NCBI RefSeq assembly: GCF_026262505.1
Contig: NC_067206.1
Location: 22,521,896-22,585,895, forward strand
Origin: Trichomonas vaginalis G3
Taxonomy: Eukaryota > Parabasalia > Trichomonadida > Trichomonadidae
Length of the DNA: 64,000 nt
Reading direction: 5' to 3'
The notes under the pieces were generated by a model. That model was not told where the DNA came from, made no database searches, and was given only the letters and a program-made list of their open reading frames with translations. Positions 47,390 through 58,684 of the stretch are shown in pieces; the first letter of the stretch is position 1; every line of letters begins with the position of its first letter. A program made the position numbers and the translations under genes.

Positions 47390-50300
47390 TTATTTCCTGT
47401 CGTAGTCTGTGTTCTTCATTAGCCACATCTTGCCAATTAACCGAAGAGCTTTCTTGTGTTCTGGATCGTCACTAATAATAGATGATTCTTGTCGAAGTGG
47501 AGAAACAGGAGATGTTCGTAAAACGGAAACAGATGAAATGGTTTCATTTTGATTTCGAAGTTCTGCATGAGTTCGTTCTAATTCAGACAATTTAACAATG
47601 TTAGTTTTAGAATCTTTAATAAGTTGCATGTTATGTTTACGTTCTTCTTCAAGTTCTTTAAGACTACTATCAAGACTCGTCTTCAATGTTGAAACCTCAA
47701 TTTGCATTTCTTTCTTCTCTTGCAAATGTTGTTTCTTAAGTTGTGAAAGCTTTTGTGTCAATGTGTTGATTGTTTCATTAAGTGTCTGAATCTCATGTGA
47801 CATTTTAGATGTGTTTGTAACTGTATCTAAATATCGTTGCTCAATATCAGTTTTATCTTCTTCTGATTTCTTAATAAGTTTGTTTTCTTCTTCAAGTTCT
47901 TTCGTCTTCTTAGTCAACTTAGAGATTTGTGTGATGTATTCTTTCTCGCGTTGTTCTAAAACAGAAATAGATTGAAGTTGTTTCTTAAGTTCGTTGTTCT
48001 GTTCAGTAAGTTTCTGGTTCTCTTTGTCAAACATCAATACTTTACGACGTAAATCAGAAACTTCACTCAGTGTCTTTTCGCTTGATTTAACTTCGGGAAC
48101 TTGTGTCTTCTTAATGATATCTTTGATGTCGTTCTTAGCTTTCTCTTTGATGTAATTAACTTTGTTTTGAAGTTCATCGTTTTCTTGACGAAGACGTTCA
48201 ATTTGTTCTTGTTTCTGTTTAAGTTGAATCTTCATTTGGTTGAATTCACGCTGTGGTGATGAAAGTGAAATCTTTGTTTGTAACTCGTTGACAACTTGTT
48301 TAAGTTGTGCAATAGTTTCTTGATCTTCTTTACGCATGTCTTCGAGTTCTTTCTCAAGTGTTTCTTTCTGCATACAACAAACACTAAGTTGTGATTGAAG
48401 TGATTTAATAGTTTTATCTGATGAATTTGAGTTCTTGATTTGGTCAAGTGCACTTTGAACTGTTTCGTCGTTCTTCTTAATGATGTCGATCTCTTTCTTC
48501 TTGATGTCAAGATCTGATTTAAGATGTTCGTTTTCTGTTCGCAATGACGATGTCAAAATGGATAAATCTGATATTTTGTCGTCTTTCATCTGCATTTCTC
48601 GTTTCAGTTTATCGTTTTCTTTACTGAGAACTGACAGATTCGTTTTAATTTGGGAAATATTATCATTTTCACTTTCTTTCTCTTTTTCTTTCTCTTTGAG
48701 TTGTTTCCTTAATGAAGAAATAAGTTTTTCGTCTTCTTCGCTTCCGTCTTTCAATGTTTTGTTGTCTTCTTCAAGTTTACAAGTTAATTGTCGAAGTGTT
48801 GAAATTTCATTGTTAAGTTTTGTAACTTCTTCTTGCAAATCTAAAATACTCTCACCTTCGTTTTGAAACAGATCATTTTCTTTCTCAAGTTCTTCGATCT
48901 TATCTTCAAGTTCTTTGATCTTTGTTGATGATTCTGTTTCTGATGTATCAGCTTTATTTTCTTTTTCTTTTTCTAATTCTTCGATTTGCTTTCTAAGTTT
49001 TTCAATAGTTTCTTGATATTCTTGAACTTGATTTTCTAATTCTGAAATCTTATTTTCATTTTCATCATTGTTTAATGAATTGTTTTGGAGTTCTTCAATT
49101 TTATGTTCCAATTCAGAAATCTTATTTTGATTTATATTGTTTTGTTCTAATTTTTCTTCTTCTAAGTCTTCAATCTTGCTTTCAAGAAGTTTAATCTTTT
49201 CTTCATTGTTTTGTAATGATTCAAGTTGACTTTCAATCTTAGATTCTAATTCATGTTGTGTATCTTTCAACTGTTTGATTTCTTCGTCTTTGTTTTCAAG
49301 TGACTTTTCATTTCTATGATTTTGTTCGTTCGTCTTATTTATTAAATCATCATAAAGATTTTGTAAATCAAAATTCTTCTTCTGCAAATCTTGTAAATTC
49401 TTTGTCATTTCACTGTTCTTAGATTGGTAATCATTAACAATGTTTTGCAAATTAAGTTTATCATTCTCAAGTTTTTCAAGATTAATTGTTAATTTTTGTT
49501 TTTCAATTGACATTTGATGGATTTGATTTTCTAATTCTGATTTAGCTGTTTTAGTTTTCTCAAGTTCTTGTTGCTTTTCTTCGTCGAATTTCTTGATCAT
49601 TTCGCTTTTGTCTGGTTTGTTAAGTGAACTTAACAATGATTCGAAATCTTTCTTGATTTTATTATTTTCTGTTTCAACAACATCTTTTTGTTTTTGAAGG
49701 AATTCGTTGTTGAGTTGAAGTTTGTTCATTTCTTCGTTTAATTGTGATTTTTCTTCTTCTAATTGTTTGATTTGTTTGTTCTTGTTGTCGATATCTTCTT
49801 CAATTCGTTTGACTTCATCTTCAAAATCATTTGTCAATGTTTCTTTTTCATTATTACCATCTGATAAATCTTTCTCTATTTTTTCAATTTTTGCATTCAA
49901 TTTTTCTTTTTCTTCTTCGAATTCTTTATCTTGTTTAGAAAGTTTTTCTTTCATTTCTTCATTTTGTTTTGATAATTCTTCGTTTTCTTCTTGTGATGAT
50001 TTTTCTTTCTCTTGCAATTCTTCGATTTGTTTTGATAGTTTTTCGTTTTCTGTTTCTAAAACAGATTTCTCGTTTTGTAAATTAGAAATTTCTTCTTCAA
50101 GTTTATGAATTTCTTCATTCATTGAATCTTGAAGTGAAATCTTTTCATTTTCTAAGGTTTCAATCTTTTCTTTAAGAGAATTAATTTCCTTCTGTTTATC
50201 ATCTTTCCTGGATTCGATTTCTTCTTGTAAGTCATTAACTTCTGATTGAAGTGAAGAAATGATGTCATCTTTTGTTACTTTTTCACTTGACAAATTATTT

Positions 50301-52444
50301 ACTTGGTTCTGAAGTTTTTCAAGTTTCTCGTTTAATTCAGATATTTCTTTATCTTTTTCATTCTCAATTTCAAGATTTTCTTCTTGCAACTTCTTGATTA
50401 AATCATTTTCACCTTCAGCTTTTTGTAAATCTGTCACTTTTTGATTGACTTCACTCTTCAATTTTTCATTTTCATTCTTCAAATCTTCAACGATTTTTTG
50501 AAGTTCAGAAATCTTCTCATTGTCATTTGTTTCTTTTTGGTTTTGAATCAATTCATTTTCTTTCTTGAGATCTTCAATGATTTTTTGAAGTTCTGACACT
50601 TTTTCATCGTCATATGTCACTTTTTGAGCATCAATATTTTTAAGATTTTCATTTTCTTGTTTGAGTTTTTGAAGTTCTGATTCTTTTTCTTCGTTCTCTT
50701 CTTTGAGTTTTTGATTTTCTTTTTGTAAATTATCAAGTTTTTGTAAAACGTCAGAATTCTCATTTTCTTTTTGTTTTGACAAATCTTCAATTTGTTTCTT
50801 AAGATCCGACACTTTTTGTTCGTTATTCTTTTCATTTTCTTCAATGATTTTATCTTTTTCTTTGAGATCGTCGTTCAATTTCTTCAATTCTTTCTTGACT
50901 TCTTCGTCTGTCAAATTGTCAAATTGAGAAACATTTTCTAACGGCTTTTTATCCATAATTATTTTGATGAGATCTTCTTCGAACTCATTCCACAATTCAT
51001 ATGAATTTGACTTCATTTCTGTTAGCGCATTGTATACTTTTTCTTCTCCGATTAAAAGTAAACAAATGTTTTCAATAATTTTGTCTTCACAGTCTTTGTA
51101 CATCAAAAGTGAAGTGAACAAAAGTGAGATGAGATGCTTGACATCACCTCTTGTTTGTTCTTCAGTGAACAGCAAGAGGAGCTTGAAGAACAACTGTCTA
51201 TTCTCAGCAATGAATTTGTTTGCAGCTTCTTTATTTTGGTTGACATAAGAAATTGCAAAACGAATTGCAGGGGGAATAGCGTTCTTAATCAGGGGATATG
51301 ACAAATCTAACAAATAGAGCCAGAACTCTTTGATATCGGGGTTGCACAAAACAGAGATTGTTGCAATGTCAAAAAGAGATGGGCTTTGATTTTTCTGGAA
51401 AAATTGTTCGATTGTTTTTGAACAAATTTGGGATGATGAAGTTACATTTGAGAAAAATTCAATAAAGAAGGTATTGAACAGTTCTCTTGATGATGTATCT
51501 GATAAATAAATAGAAATAAATGACTCTAAATGTCCAGAAAGCTTTGAACAACATTCTTCGTTGCCTTGTATAAGCAAAGAAAGCAAATCTAAGTTGTTTG
51601 CCCTTTGGTTATTGACTGATACATGCTTGGCACATGCTTCTATGATGCCAGATGGTGGAACTGAGTTTCGTAAGGTTGGAGCATTTGATGATGAAAAGAT
51701 TTCTGTAAGTAAATCGTAAGCAGTTGCTTGTGGGAACTCGATTAACGGTAATAACCTCTTAAGGTATCCAGATTCAACAAAAAGCTTTTGAGAAAACTCG
51801 TTTCCGTCTAAAACTGAATGAACTGCTTTCATTACGTTGGGTCTGTCTGCAGAAATAAGGGAAGAAAGGCGGTCCATGATGTTAAAACAGACAATCTGCT
51901 GGTAGTTTTCGGACTTACTGATTAAAATCGGAATAAAATTGATAAATTCTTCGACAATTTGTTCATTTTCGTCGTTTATAAATGCAAATAACTTTGTCAT
52001 TTCTTCTTGATTATTTGTGAGTACGTTTTGGAAAAGGATTGGTTGTAGACTGCATAATATTGAAAGAAGTTTAATTGTAGAAAGTCTCTTTTTGAAAACT
52101 TTTGATTCGCTAGTTTCTATAAGATTGTGTAATGTCTTTGGCTGCTCCAAGAAAACTTTTGCAAATTCGGCGCGTTTTTCATTATTTTCATGAAGGAGAT
52201 TACTGATAATTACGAACAAATTTGATATTAAATCATCATTTTTCTCGTATTTGACTAAAATATCTACTATAGAAGGAATAGCTCTGCTTCCTATCTCGTT
52301 TGGATATTTTATACTCAAATCTTTCAGATTTCGGAGGACATTTTCGACTTCTTCGCCTTTAACAAGCAAATCAACTTGACTAACAACAAATTCCTGCTCT
52401 GTTAGTTCTGGAGAAGCAAAAAATACTCTTCTAATAAAAGCCAT
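47390..52444 (-). CDS. USO1: Uso1/p115-like vesicle-tethering golgin, about 1684 aa
   Basis: Start taken at MAFIRRVFFASPELTEQEF after a T-rich leader. The N-terminal 500 residues are armadillo-like, with p115-head signatures: IVCFNIMDRLSSLISADRPN, then FSQKLFVESGYLKRLLPLIE. The remaining 1150 residues are an almost uninterrupted Glu/Lys/Leu coiled coil (ELQKIIEDLKKENELIQ). A folded head plus long tail is the plan of Uso1/p115, which tethers ER-derived vesicles to the Golgi. The coiled coil is longer than in p115. No GRIP domain was noticed at the C-terminus. Annotation pipelines tend to call such proteins viral A-type inclusion-like; the head argues against that. Confidence 0.6.
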   Translation of the reverse strand: MAFIRRVFFASPELTEQEFVVSQVDLLVKGEEVENVLRNLKDLSIKYPNEIGSRAIPSIVDILVKYEKNDDLISNLFVIISNLLHENNEKRAEFAKVFLEQPKTLHNLIETSESKVFKKRLSTIKLLSILCSLQPILFQNVLTNNQEEMTKLFAFINDENEQIVEEFINFIPILISKSENYQQIVCFNIMDRLSSLISADRPNVMKAVHSVLDGNEFSQKLFVESGYLKRLLPLIEFPQATAYDLLTEIFSSSNAPTLRNSVPPSGIIEACAKHVSVNNQRANNLDLLSLLIQGNEECCSKLSGHLESFISIYLSDTSSRELFNTFFIEFFSNVTSSSQICSKTIEQFFQKNQSPSLFDIATISVLCNPDIKEFWLYLLDLSYPLIKNAIPPAIRFAISYVNQNKEAANKFIAENRQLFFKLLLLFTEEQTRGDVKHLISLLFTSLLMYKDCEDKIIENICLLLIGEEKVYNALTEMKSNSYELWNEFEEDLIKIIMDKKPLENVSQFDNLTDEEVKKELKKLNDDLKEKDKIIEENEKNNEQKVSDLKKQIEDLSKQKENENSDVLQKLDNLQKENQKLKEENEEKESELQKLKQENENLKNIDAQKVTYDDEKVSELQKIIEDLKKENELIQNQKETNDNEKISELQKIVEDLKNENEKLKSEVNQKVTDLQKAEGENDLIKKLQEENLEIENEKDKEISELNEKLEKLQNQVNNLSSEKVTKDDIISSLQSEVNDLQEEIESRKDDKQKEINSLKEKIETLENEKISLQDSMNEEIHKLEEEISNLQNEKSVLETENEKLSKQIEELQEKEKSSQEENEELSKQNEEMKEKLSKQDKEFEEEKEKLNAKIEKIEKDLSDGNNEKETLTNDFEDEVKRIEEDIDNKNKQIKQLEEEKSQLNEEMNKLQLNNEFLQKQKDVVETENNKIKKDFESLLSSLNKPDKSEMIKKFDEEKQQELEKTKTAKSELENQIHQMSIEKQKLTINLEKLENDKLNLQNIVNDYQSKNSEMTKNLQDLQKKNFDLQNLYDDLINKTNEQNHRNEKSLENKDEEIKQLKDTQHELESKIESQLESLQNNEEKIKLLESKIEDLEEEKLEQNNINQNKISELEHKIEELQNNSLNNDENENKISELENQVQEYQETIEKLRKQIEELEKEKENKADTSETESSTKIKELEDKIEELEKENDLFQNEGESILDLQEEVTKLNNEISTLRQLTCKLEEDNKTLKDGSEEDEKLISSLRKQLKEKEKEKESENDNISQIKTNLSVLSKENDKLKREMQMKDDKISDLSILTSSLRTENEHLKSDLDIKKKEIDIIKKNDETVQSALDQIKNSNSSDKTIKSLQSQLSVCCMQKETLEKELEDMRKEDQETIAQLKQVVNELQTKISLSSPQREFNQMKIQLKQKQEQIERLRQENDELQNKVNYIKEKAKNDIKDIIKKTQVPEVKSSEKTLSEVSDLRRKVLMFDKENQKLTEQNNELKKQLQSISVLEQREKEYITQISKLTKKTKELEEENKLIKKSEEDKTDIEQRYLDTVTNTSKMSHEIQTLNETINTLTQKLSQLKKQHLQEKKEMQIEVSTLKTSLDSSLKELEEERKHNMQLIKDSKTNIVKLSELERTHAELRNQNETISSVSVLRTSPVSPLRQESSIISDDPEHKKALRLIGKMWLMKNTDYDRK

Positions 52445-52468
52445 AAAAAATAAATAAAAAACAGTCAT

Positions 52469-52781
52469 ATTTTCAAAAGGAAGAGGTTCAAGTCCAGATT
52501 ATTGTTGTTTTATCTATAAATCCCAAATAGAATCAGCAAATACAGTATCTTATGGAGTTTCATTTTATCACGCTTATTTTGCTTCAACTCTCTCATCATT
52601 GTTTAATTTTTGACTCAAATTTGATGATGTCCTTTATTTGTAAACGAAGTACACATAAGAAATCAATCCAACAATCAAGTTATTCATTAAAATAAACGGT
52701 AACGCATAACAATTTTGCAGAAAGTCTCAAAAAAGTTGTTGAAAATATTCCACTTTTTTTGTCAATTTTTTTTTCCAAAAA
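52469..52781. other. Intergenic region between divergent genes
   Basis: Promoter region for the golgin (minus) and the 114-aa protein (plus). tcaattttttttttcc lies just before the ATG at 52782 and may serve as initiator. Nothing else seen. Confidence 0.45.
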
Positions 52782-53126
52782 ATGAATTATGATGATGAAA
52801 TTCAGTATTTTGGTGATATTTTGGAGAAATTCAAAGACACAACTGTTTATATTCTCAAAAATTCTTGTGTTAAAGACCCAATCAAATCAAAATATCTCAC
52901 AGAAATCGGAGTTTACATTGATTTCATAACAAAAAACTATCGTAACAATGAAGAACGAGATTTTAATTATACATGCATGACACACAATCTCTCAGATCTT
53001 ATTTGCCGCATCTATTTAAGTTTTAAAAATAATCCAAACCAAAAAACTGATACATCAGAGATTGAAGATACAATCTTAAATTTCTTTGTCATAATTGGCG
53101 AGGATATTGATCTTAATGACTGGTGA
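52782..53126 (+). CDS. Hypothetical protein, 114 aa
   Basis: Not recognised. Predominantly helical and acidic (DDEIQYFGDILEKFKDTTVY, SEIEDTILNFFVIIGEDIDL). Inr-like sequence before the ATG supports expression. No signal peptide or TM. Confidence 0.55.
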   Translation: MNYDDEIQYFGDILEKFKDTTVYILKNSCVKDPIKSKYLTEIGVYIDFITKNYRNNEERDFNYTCMTHNLSDLICRIYLSFKNNPNQKTDTSEIEDTILNFFVIIGEDIDLNDW

Positions 53127-53302
53127 TTGCTTGAATCAAAACAATTTTTTTTCTTTTTTCTTCAATTAAGTTCAAAACAACATAAGATATTCATTACCAA
53201 TACAAAAGATACAGTTATAGTCTGAAAAAAACATTATAGATCTAGAAAATTATTTTTATTAAGAAAAAAAATTTACTAAGGATGCAAATATAATTGCCAT
53301 GA

Positions 53303-53920
53303 TCAGCACCATTCAGTTCCACGGAAATAACAAGGCATTGGACATTCTGGAATCAAAATCATCCCAACAATTCCAGTTAAAGTAGCAGGGATAATGAAAA
53401 GAAATCCAAGGAAGAGGAAAAATGCCTTCCAATGAGTACTTATTGATGTTTCAGAACTCATTGACAAAGCAATTGTTGCAATACCGATAATGAAAGGCAA
53501 GAATGAAACAACTAAGAGGAAAAGACCTTCATTATGATTTGCTGCATGGTTTTTGCCTGGAGCAATTAATTCTACAGATTTTCCATGGGTTATTCCACAT
53601 TGCGCTATTGTACCTTCACGGAAAAGCAGTTGGTCATAGCTAACATAATAAGCTTTGTTGGGAATTTCTGGATAAGTCGCAAGAAATTCTTTGCATATTT
53701 GACTAATCGGCTTTCCAGAGGAAATTGAGAGTGAACCATGCTTAGAAATGATCTGTTCTGGGTTCTCCGGATCAGGATAAACACATTTAACTAGAACTGA
53801 TATTTTGCTTGCATTTGTTTTAAAATTTAAGTCTTTTACATAGTCTAAGTTTTCTTGATAGACATAGCTTCGCAGAGCAAATGACTCTGACTCTGCTGAA
53901 CCATTGTTTTCATACTCCAT
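53303..53920 (-). CDS. Ubiquitin-like-domain membrane protein, 205 aa
   Basis: Residues about 40-117 look like a beta-grasp ubiquitin-like domain (ISVLVKCVYPDPENPEQIIS, ICKEFLATYPEIPNKAYYVS, LFREGTIAQCGITHGKSVEL), with the hydrophobic core pattern but no terminal GG. Two TMs follow (LFLLVVSFLPFIIGIATIAL and FFLFLGFLFIIPATLTGIVG), then a Cys-rich tail (CPMPCYFRGTEWC). The layout suggests an ER membrane UBL protein of the kind linked to protein quality control, but no family is clear. TCAAATTTTAGA before the ATG is Inr-like. Confidence 0.6.
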   Translation of the reverse strand: MEYENNGSAESESFALRSYVYQENLDYVKDLNFKTNASKISVLVKCVYPDPENPEQIISKHGSLSISSGKPISQICKEFLATYPEIPNKAYYVSYDQLLFREGTIAQCGITHGKSVELIAPGKNHAANHNEGLFLLVVSFLPFIIGIATIALSMSSETSISTHWKAFFLFLGFLFIIPATLTGIVGMILIPECPMPCYFRGTEWC

Positions 53921-54389
53921 TCTAAAATTTGAAAAAGAAAATTAATTTTTTGCAACGATAAATTGGAATTTATTTTAAATAGAGCCTTTGGTTAGTATTG
54001 TATTAAGAAAATTTCTTGAAAATCTGTCATGAGTTATTTTCCAAAATTATTTGAATGATATTCAATTTATATCTGATTGATATCTATTTTCTAAGACATA
54101 TCTATAATTTTGTATGTCGATTGGGGAAAAATATTCAAATTTCAAAGAATTCTTTTTGTAATTCTTCGTAAATGCAAATAATCAGCAAGTTTCAAGTAAA
54201 TAAAAACTAGGTGAATATGAATTTATACTATTTTCTATTATATTACGATTACATATTCTTGAATAATTTCACAACTGACTTATTTTCAACTTTCTGATTC
54301 TGAAATTTCACATATATCTTATCCTAGAGAAATATTGAAAAATCATATTATAAAAATATAACATTTACGAACAATTAGAAAGAAAATAA
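53921..54389. other. Intergenic AT-rich DNA
   Basis: 470 bp between two minus-strand genes. No ORF, RNA or repeat recognised. Confidence 0.5.
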
Positions 54390-55821
54390 TTAATTTGACT
54401 CTTGTTCAATAATATTAAGCAATTCGGCAGATAATTGACGAACTTCACGGGAAACTGATGTTGTCATAAGCTGTAGTTTATTTTTGATTTCACTATTTCC
54501 TTGAAAATGTATCTTGTCGTGCAAATAAAGAAGAGATTGAAGAAATACTATATTAAACTCATCAGAAACATTCAACGCAATTGATTTACAGAGGAAATCC
54601 GCGTCTTTTGATGAATTCGAATTTTCTGAAATAAAAATAGCGAATTGCTTACCGATATCATTTGTAGGCAGTATAGTTATAGTGTGAATATCATCAAGGA
54701 ACTGCTTTTTTGAGTCTTCACTCATGTTTTTAAGTGATTTTGCAACAAATTCTTTTGCCCAGTTTTCTTGAACGGAAGCAATAGAATAAATCAATTCAAA
54801 TAGCGATATGCCATCAATTGGGAATAAAAGAGTTACTGTTTCTATGAAATTTAGGTCATTTTCTTTGATTGCAGTGGCAATTGATTCAAAAACAGTCTTT
54901 TTGAATGTCTTATCGACCATTCCAGAAAGAATCAGACCAAGTGATCTGATTTTATGGGACTTTGACTGAAAGAAAAACTGATAAATTAGTTCATGTTTCG
55001 TATTTCTTGGAGCCGTAACAATCAGGGCCTTCGTATACAAAATTATATCACTCTCTGTTTCCAATTTCAATATGTGATTTGTCAATTTTTTGCTGATAAA
55101 TTTTCTTAAAATATGATTTTGAGGTAAATGACATGCTAGTAGTGATGCTGCGTAGCAAAACTTACGATCTGAGCTTCGAGCTTCTATCATTGGTAGAAAA
55201 CTGTCAATAATTGAATGCTTTTCGCAAAAAGCAAGGTATTCGCAAATTTTCGAAAACAAAAGATAGTCACAATCCCACATAGCTGGTATTAGGAGTAAAA
55301 TCAACTCGTAGCTATAATCTTTTCTAATTTTGATGATTTCTGAAAAAGATTGAAAAATTAAATACATATATTGCTTATCAAGCATGCACATTGATACAGA
55401 TTTACTGTATGAATTAAAGGCAATATCATATTTCAATGCAGCTTTTGAAATTAATGTGAATGATAATTTTCGGATGTATGGATCAGCTGTTTCCATGAGA
55501 TTCATAATGTCACTTTCTATCATCAAATATAATTCTTCTGTAAGTAAGTCTGTAAGAGTTCGAATCATATGAGGTCTTGTGAATTCGTTGTTTAATAATA
55601 CTTTGATTTGATTAGGATACTTGTTTAAACATGAATTTGAATGGTTTGATGCAATTGATAAAGCTCTAAGTGCTAGTATTACCAGATTAATATTTTCTGA
55701 AAATAAAAGATCAACTAAATCCGGTAACAAATAGGAGCAATCATATCCATTCATTGAGCTACAAATAATGTTAATAATACCATTACTTATAGCTTCAGGG
55801 TCTTTAGTCTGAATATTCATT
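54390..55821 (-). CDS. AP-3 delta-adaptin-like protein, about 476 aa
   Basis: Start tentatively at MNIQTKDPEAISNGIINIIC (55821); longer starts at 55844 and 55910 are possible. The segment LYLMIESDIMNLMETADPYI followed by RKLSFTLISKAALKYDI corresponds to the adaptin-N block of AP-3 delta (domain with NDIMTLM...KPYIRKK). HEAT-like helices follow, including a VKYLGL-type turn (IRSLGLILSGMVDKTFKKTV). It ends right after the solenoid, without hinge or ear, so it is much shorter than typical delta subunits. Likely a coat-adaptor subunit; the alternative is another adaptin class. Confidence 0.45.
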
Positions 55822-55983
55822 CTGAAATCAGTATTTAACATTGATGAACTATTGTAGTAATTTATTTTCTTATGCAAAAATATATTATAATTTCCAGTGA
55901 TTTTAGTCAATTTTAATGTTTTAATACAAAAAAATTGAATGATTATTAGCTGTTAGTCTTATAATAGTAAATCTCATTAAAAG

Positions 55984-56057
55984 TAAGGATCTAGTTTGGA
56001 GAAATAACAGCCGGGATCTCCAAATTCCAAAATATTAGCTTCTCCAATTTCGTAATT
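55984..56057 (+). repeat. Solo fragment of the 926-bp TIR element
   Basis: taaggatctagtttggagaa and the next 50 bases match the left end of the element at 39510 with few differences. The rest of the element and a right TIR are absent. It overlaps the 3' end of the minus-strand gene at 56035. Confidence 0.8.
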
Positions 56058-58408
56058 TTATAATACAATTTTTATTTACAAAACAAGAAAATTTATTTAT
56101 TAATCGGTGATAAAGCCTCATGAATTGCCTCGTAAACGTCAAATATTTTTTAGCACTCGAGTGCGATCTCAGGTAATCCATATATGATTTAAGTAATTCC
56201 TTTTTAATATTCGGTGTATTAACAATTCCAGCAAGAATTTCTTCTTCAGAATATCCATTCTCTAGACATTTTTTATGAACAGATAAAACTCCAGCGTAAA
56301 ATGATGTTAATGAATATCGCTTTATAATGGTCCAAGAGAGTTTCAATAATTCATTCATTTGATCAGGTTCGATGTATTGGAATTGATTCACAAACAGATC
56401 TAAATAACTTTCGTTGATTTCACAATAAGGATTTTCCAATGCTTTGATATAGAATTCCACAGATTCAATTCTTAATTCGTAAGGCATTTTCGGAAGTGTT
56501 CTTACGAAGATACTCTTAAATTGTACAAAATGTCTTCTCTTTGTGTTTCAGAAAAAATTTCACTAGGTTTTGTAATGAAGAATTTTGAGAAAGTATCAAA
56601 GAGACATTTGTACAATTCTATATCATTGATATTGTGATCATTATAGATTTTTAATATCATATCCATTGTTAAATCTCCAAAATCAAGAACTAAATATCGT
56701 TTAAATACATCGAAACAGTCTTTGCCAAGTAATTCATCAAGTGCCATAAAGAAAAACAAGAAATTGTAGTCATTCTTATATAATTCTTCTGCTTTTGATT
56801 CCAAAACATCAACTGAGTATTTAATAAATTCTGGAGATAGTCTTTTACTGTTCAATCTTGCAATAATTCTCGCAAACTTTGATCCATCGTAATCAATTTG
56901 AATAACATCATTAATAATATTAACAAATAATGTTGGGATATGTAAACAATCAAGCATTTTTCCAATGCAATCATCAGCATCGATATCATTAAGTAACAAA
57001 AGACCAATAATCATATCAGAATCAAAAGTAATCTCAGGAGCCAATGAATCCAAGAATTTACTCATAGCTTCTAAATCAGTGAATTGATATGCGCATGCTC
57101 TTTTAACAATTTGATGAAATACATGATCAAAATCAACAGTTGAATCTTCACATCTACAAATTCGGAACAAGTTTTCAACAATCATGTTTTCAATGTGATT
57201 TGAATTTTCTGGTTCGATATCAAAGAAATACTTGAATTTATCCAAAATAGGAGCAAACATTTTCATTCTTACTTTGGGTATATAAAGGAATTTGAGAAAA
57301 TCTGTAACAGTTAAAACGAATCTTTCATAATCAGGAAAATATGAATCTTCCGAGTTAACAAGTTCATTTAAGTATTTTAAGAATTCTTTTGCTTGCCCTG
57401 ATCCTAACATTCTACCAATGTAAATTGAAAACCAATTATAATATTTATAATCTTCAAATTCATCATCACAATTATATTGATAGAGATTTTGGAAAATGCC
57501 TGAAAAATTGGAAAAATCGAAATCAAAATATATCATTGAAGCAATTTCAGCAGAAACTGTGTTGTAACCACTGAAAAATAATTTTAGACACGCTTGTTGA
57601 TCTTTGCGATCAAATCTACCATTGTAAGAAAGGCTTGAATATATACGGGATATTAAATTAAGACCAACTTCGTTATATTGATAATACGAAATATAATCTA
57701 TAAGTTTATCTTGAAATGAGATACTATTTAAGTAAGATACGTAATCATTGCTATCACATAATTCTTGAATTAGTTCTAGAACTTCAATTCGAGAATCTAT
57801 TTGATCTAATGATTGTATAATAATATCTCTGAAATTTGCATCAATTTCTACACTGGAGAAAGCATATTTAATATATATTAAGATTCTACTGCACTTTTCA
57901 GGTGATTTTGTAAATTGTGAACGTAAATATTCAATAATTGTGGGTAAAAGTTCTCCTGAAAAATTATAAAACTCTGAACGTATGATTGGATCATGAGAGC
58001 TAAAAAATTCTTCGAGAAAATCTAAAACATATTGGCTATCTTTTGTAAATAATTTTGAAAAAAAAAGGATTTGTAATCACGTTCGAAGGAGAGAGTAATC
58101 AATACTTGTAATGCTAAAAGATGAGGAGAGTTTTGAGTCCATTTATCTGAATAAACAATTTTCTTTAATTTTTCTTTATCTTCATCGAAGAAATAAAAAC
58201 CGAAATTGAGTATGAGGTTATAAATAACGGATTTGGCAACAAGAAAATATGTTTCTGAAGGTGGATTTTCAATTATTGAAATTGCCGACGTTAAAGAGCT
58301 TTGAGATTTTAAAAAATCATATACTGATGTTAAAACCTCATTGAGTTTGTCTGTTTCCAATTGGATTTGTCCATTGAGAACGTCAATATAATAAGGAATG
58401 CTCTCCAT
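56035..58408 (-). pseudogene. Importin-beta/exportin-like HEAT protein, frameshifted
   Basis: Three collinear pieces (58408-58022, about 58050-56502, 56487-56035) form one coding region of about 790 codons. N-terminal SLTSAISIIENPPSETYFLV AKSVIYNLIL resembles the first HEATs of exportins/transportins. The remainder is helical repeats with no diagnostic motif. The frame shifts at a run of nine A (58058-58066 on the plus strand) and near 56495. The stop codon and last residues (KLRNWRS) lie inside the transposon fragment at 55984-56057, so the original 3' end has been replaced. Nuclear transport is the tentative role. Confidence 0.45.
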
Positions 58409-58684
58409 TTATTTTATTTTAGGTGGCCGAACACATAAAAAGTAAACCCAAATAAAGAAAGAGCAAGTAATAAGAATGTCACAATGGTATAGATTTAATC
58501 TCCTAACGCAAGCAGCTTTATATGAAATATTCAAATTTATTGATATGTATATCTATGAATCAAAGAATAAAAAACAGGAAATATTCAGTAATTTAAACAA
58601 GTTAAATAACCTTTTAGTAGATATTTGTAAATTGGCTATTATTTATAAGTAAATAAAAAAAGTTTACCGTATCAATGATATGAC
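58409..58684. other. Intergenic DNA upstream of the importin-like gene and after centrin
   Basis: About 275 bp, no gene recognised. Confidence 0.4.

Noticed and set aside
47598-51248. ORFs of 60-130 codons on the strand opposite the golgin gene, and minus frames 48232-48510 and 50617-50844
   Set aside because: Ser/Phe-rich or Lys-rich products are mirror images of the coiled-coil coding sequence.
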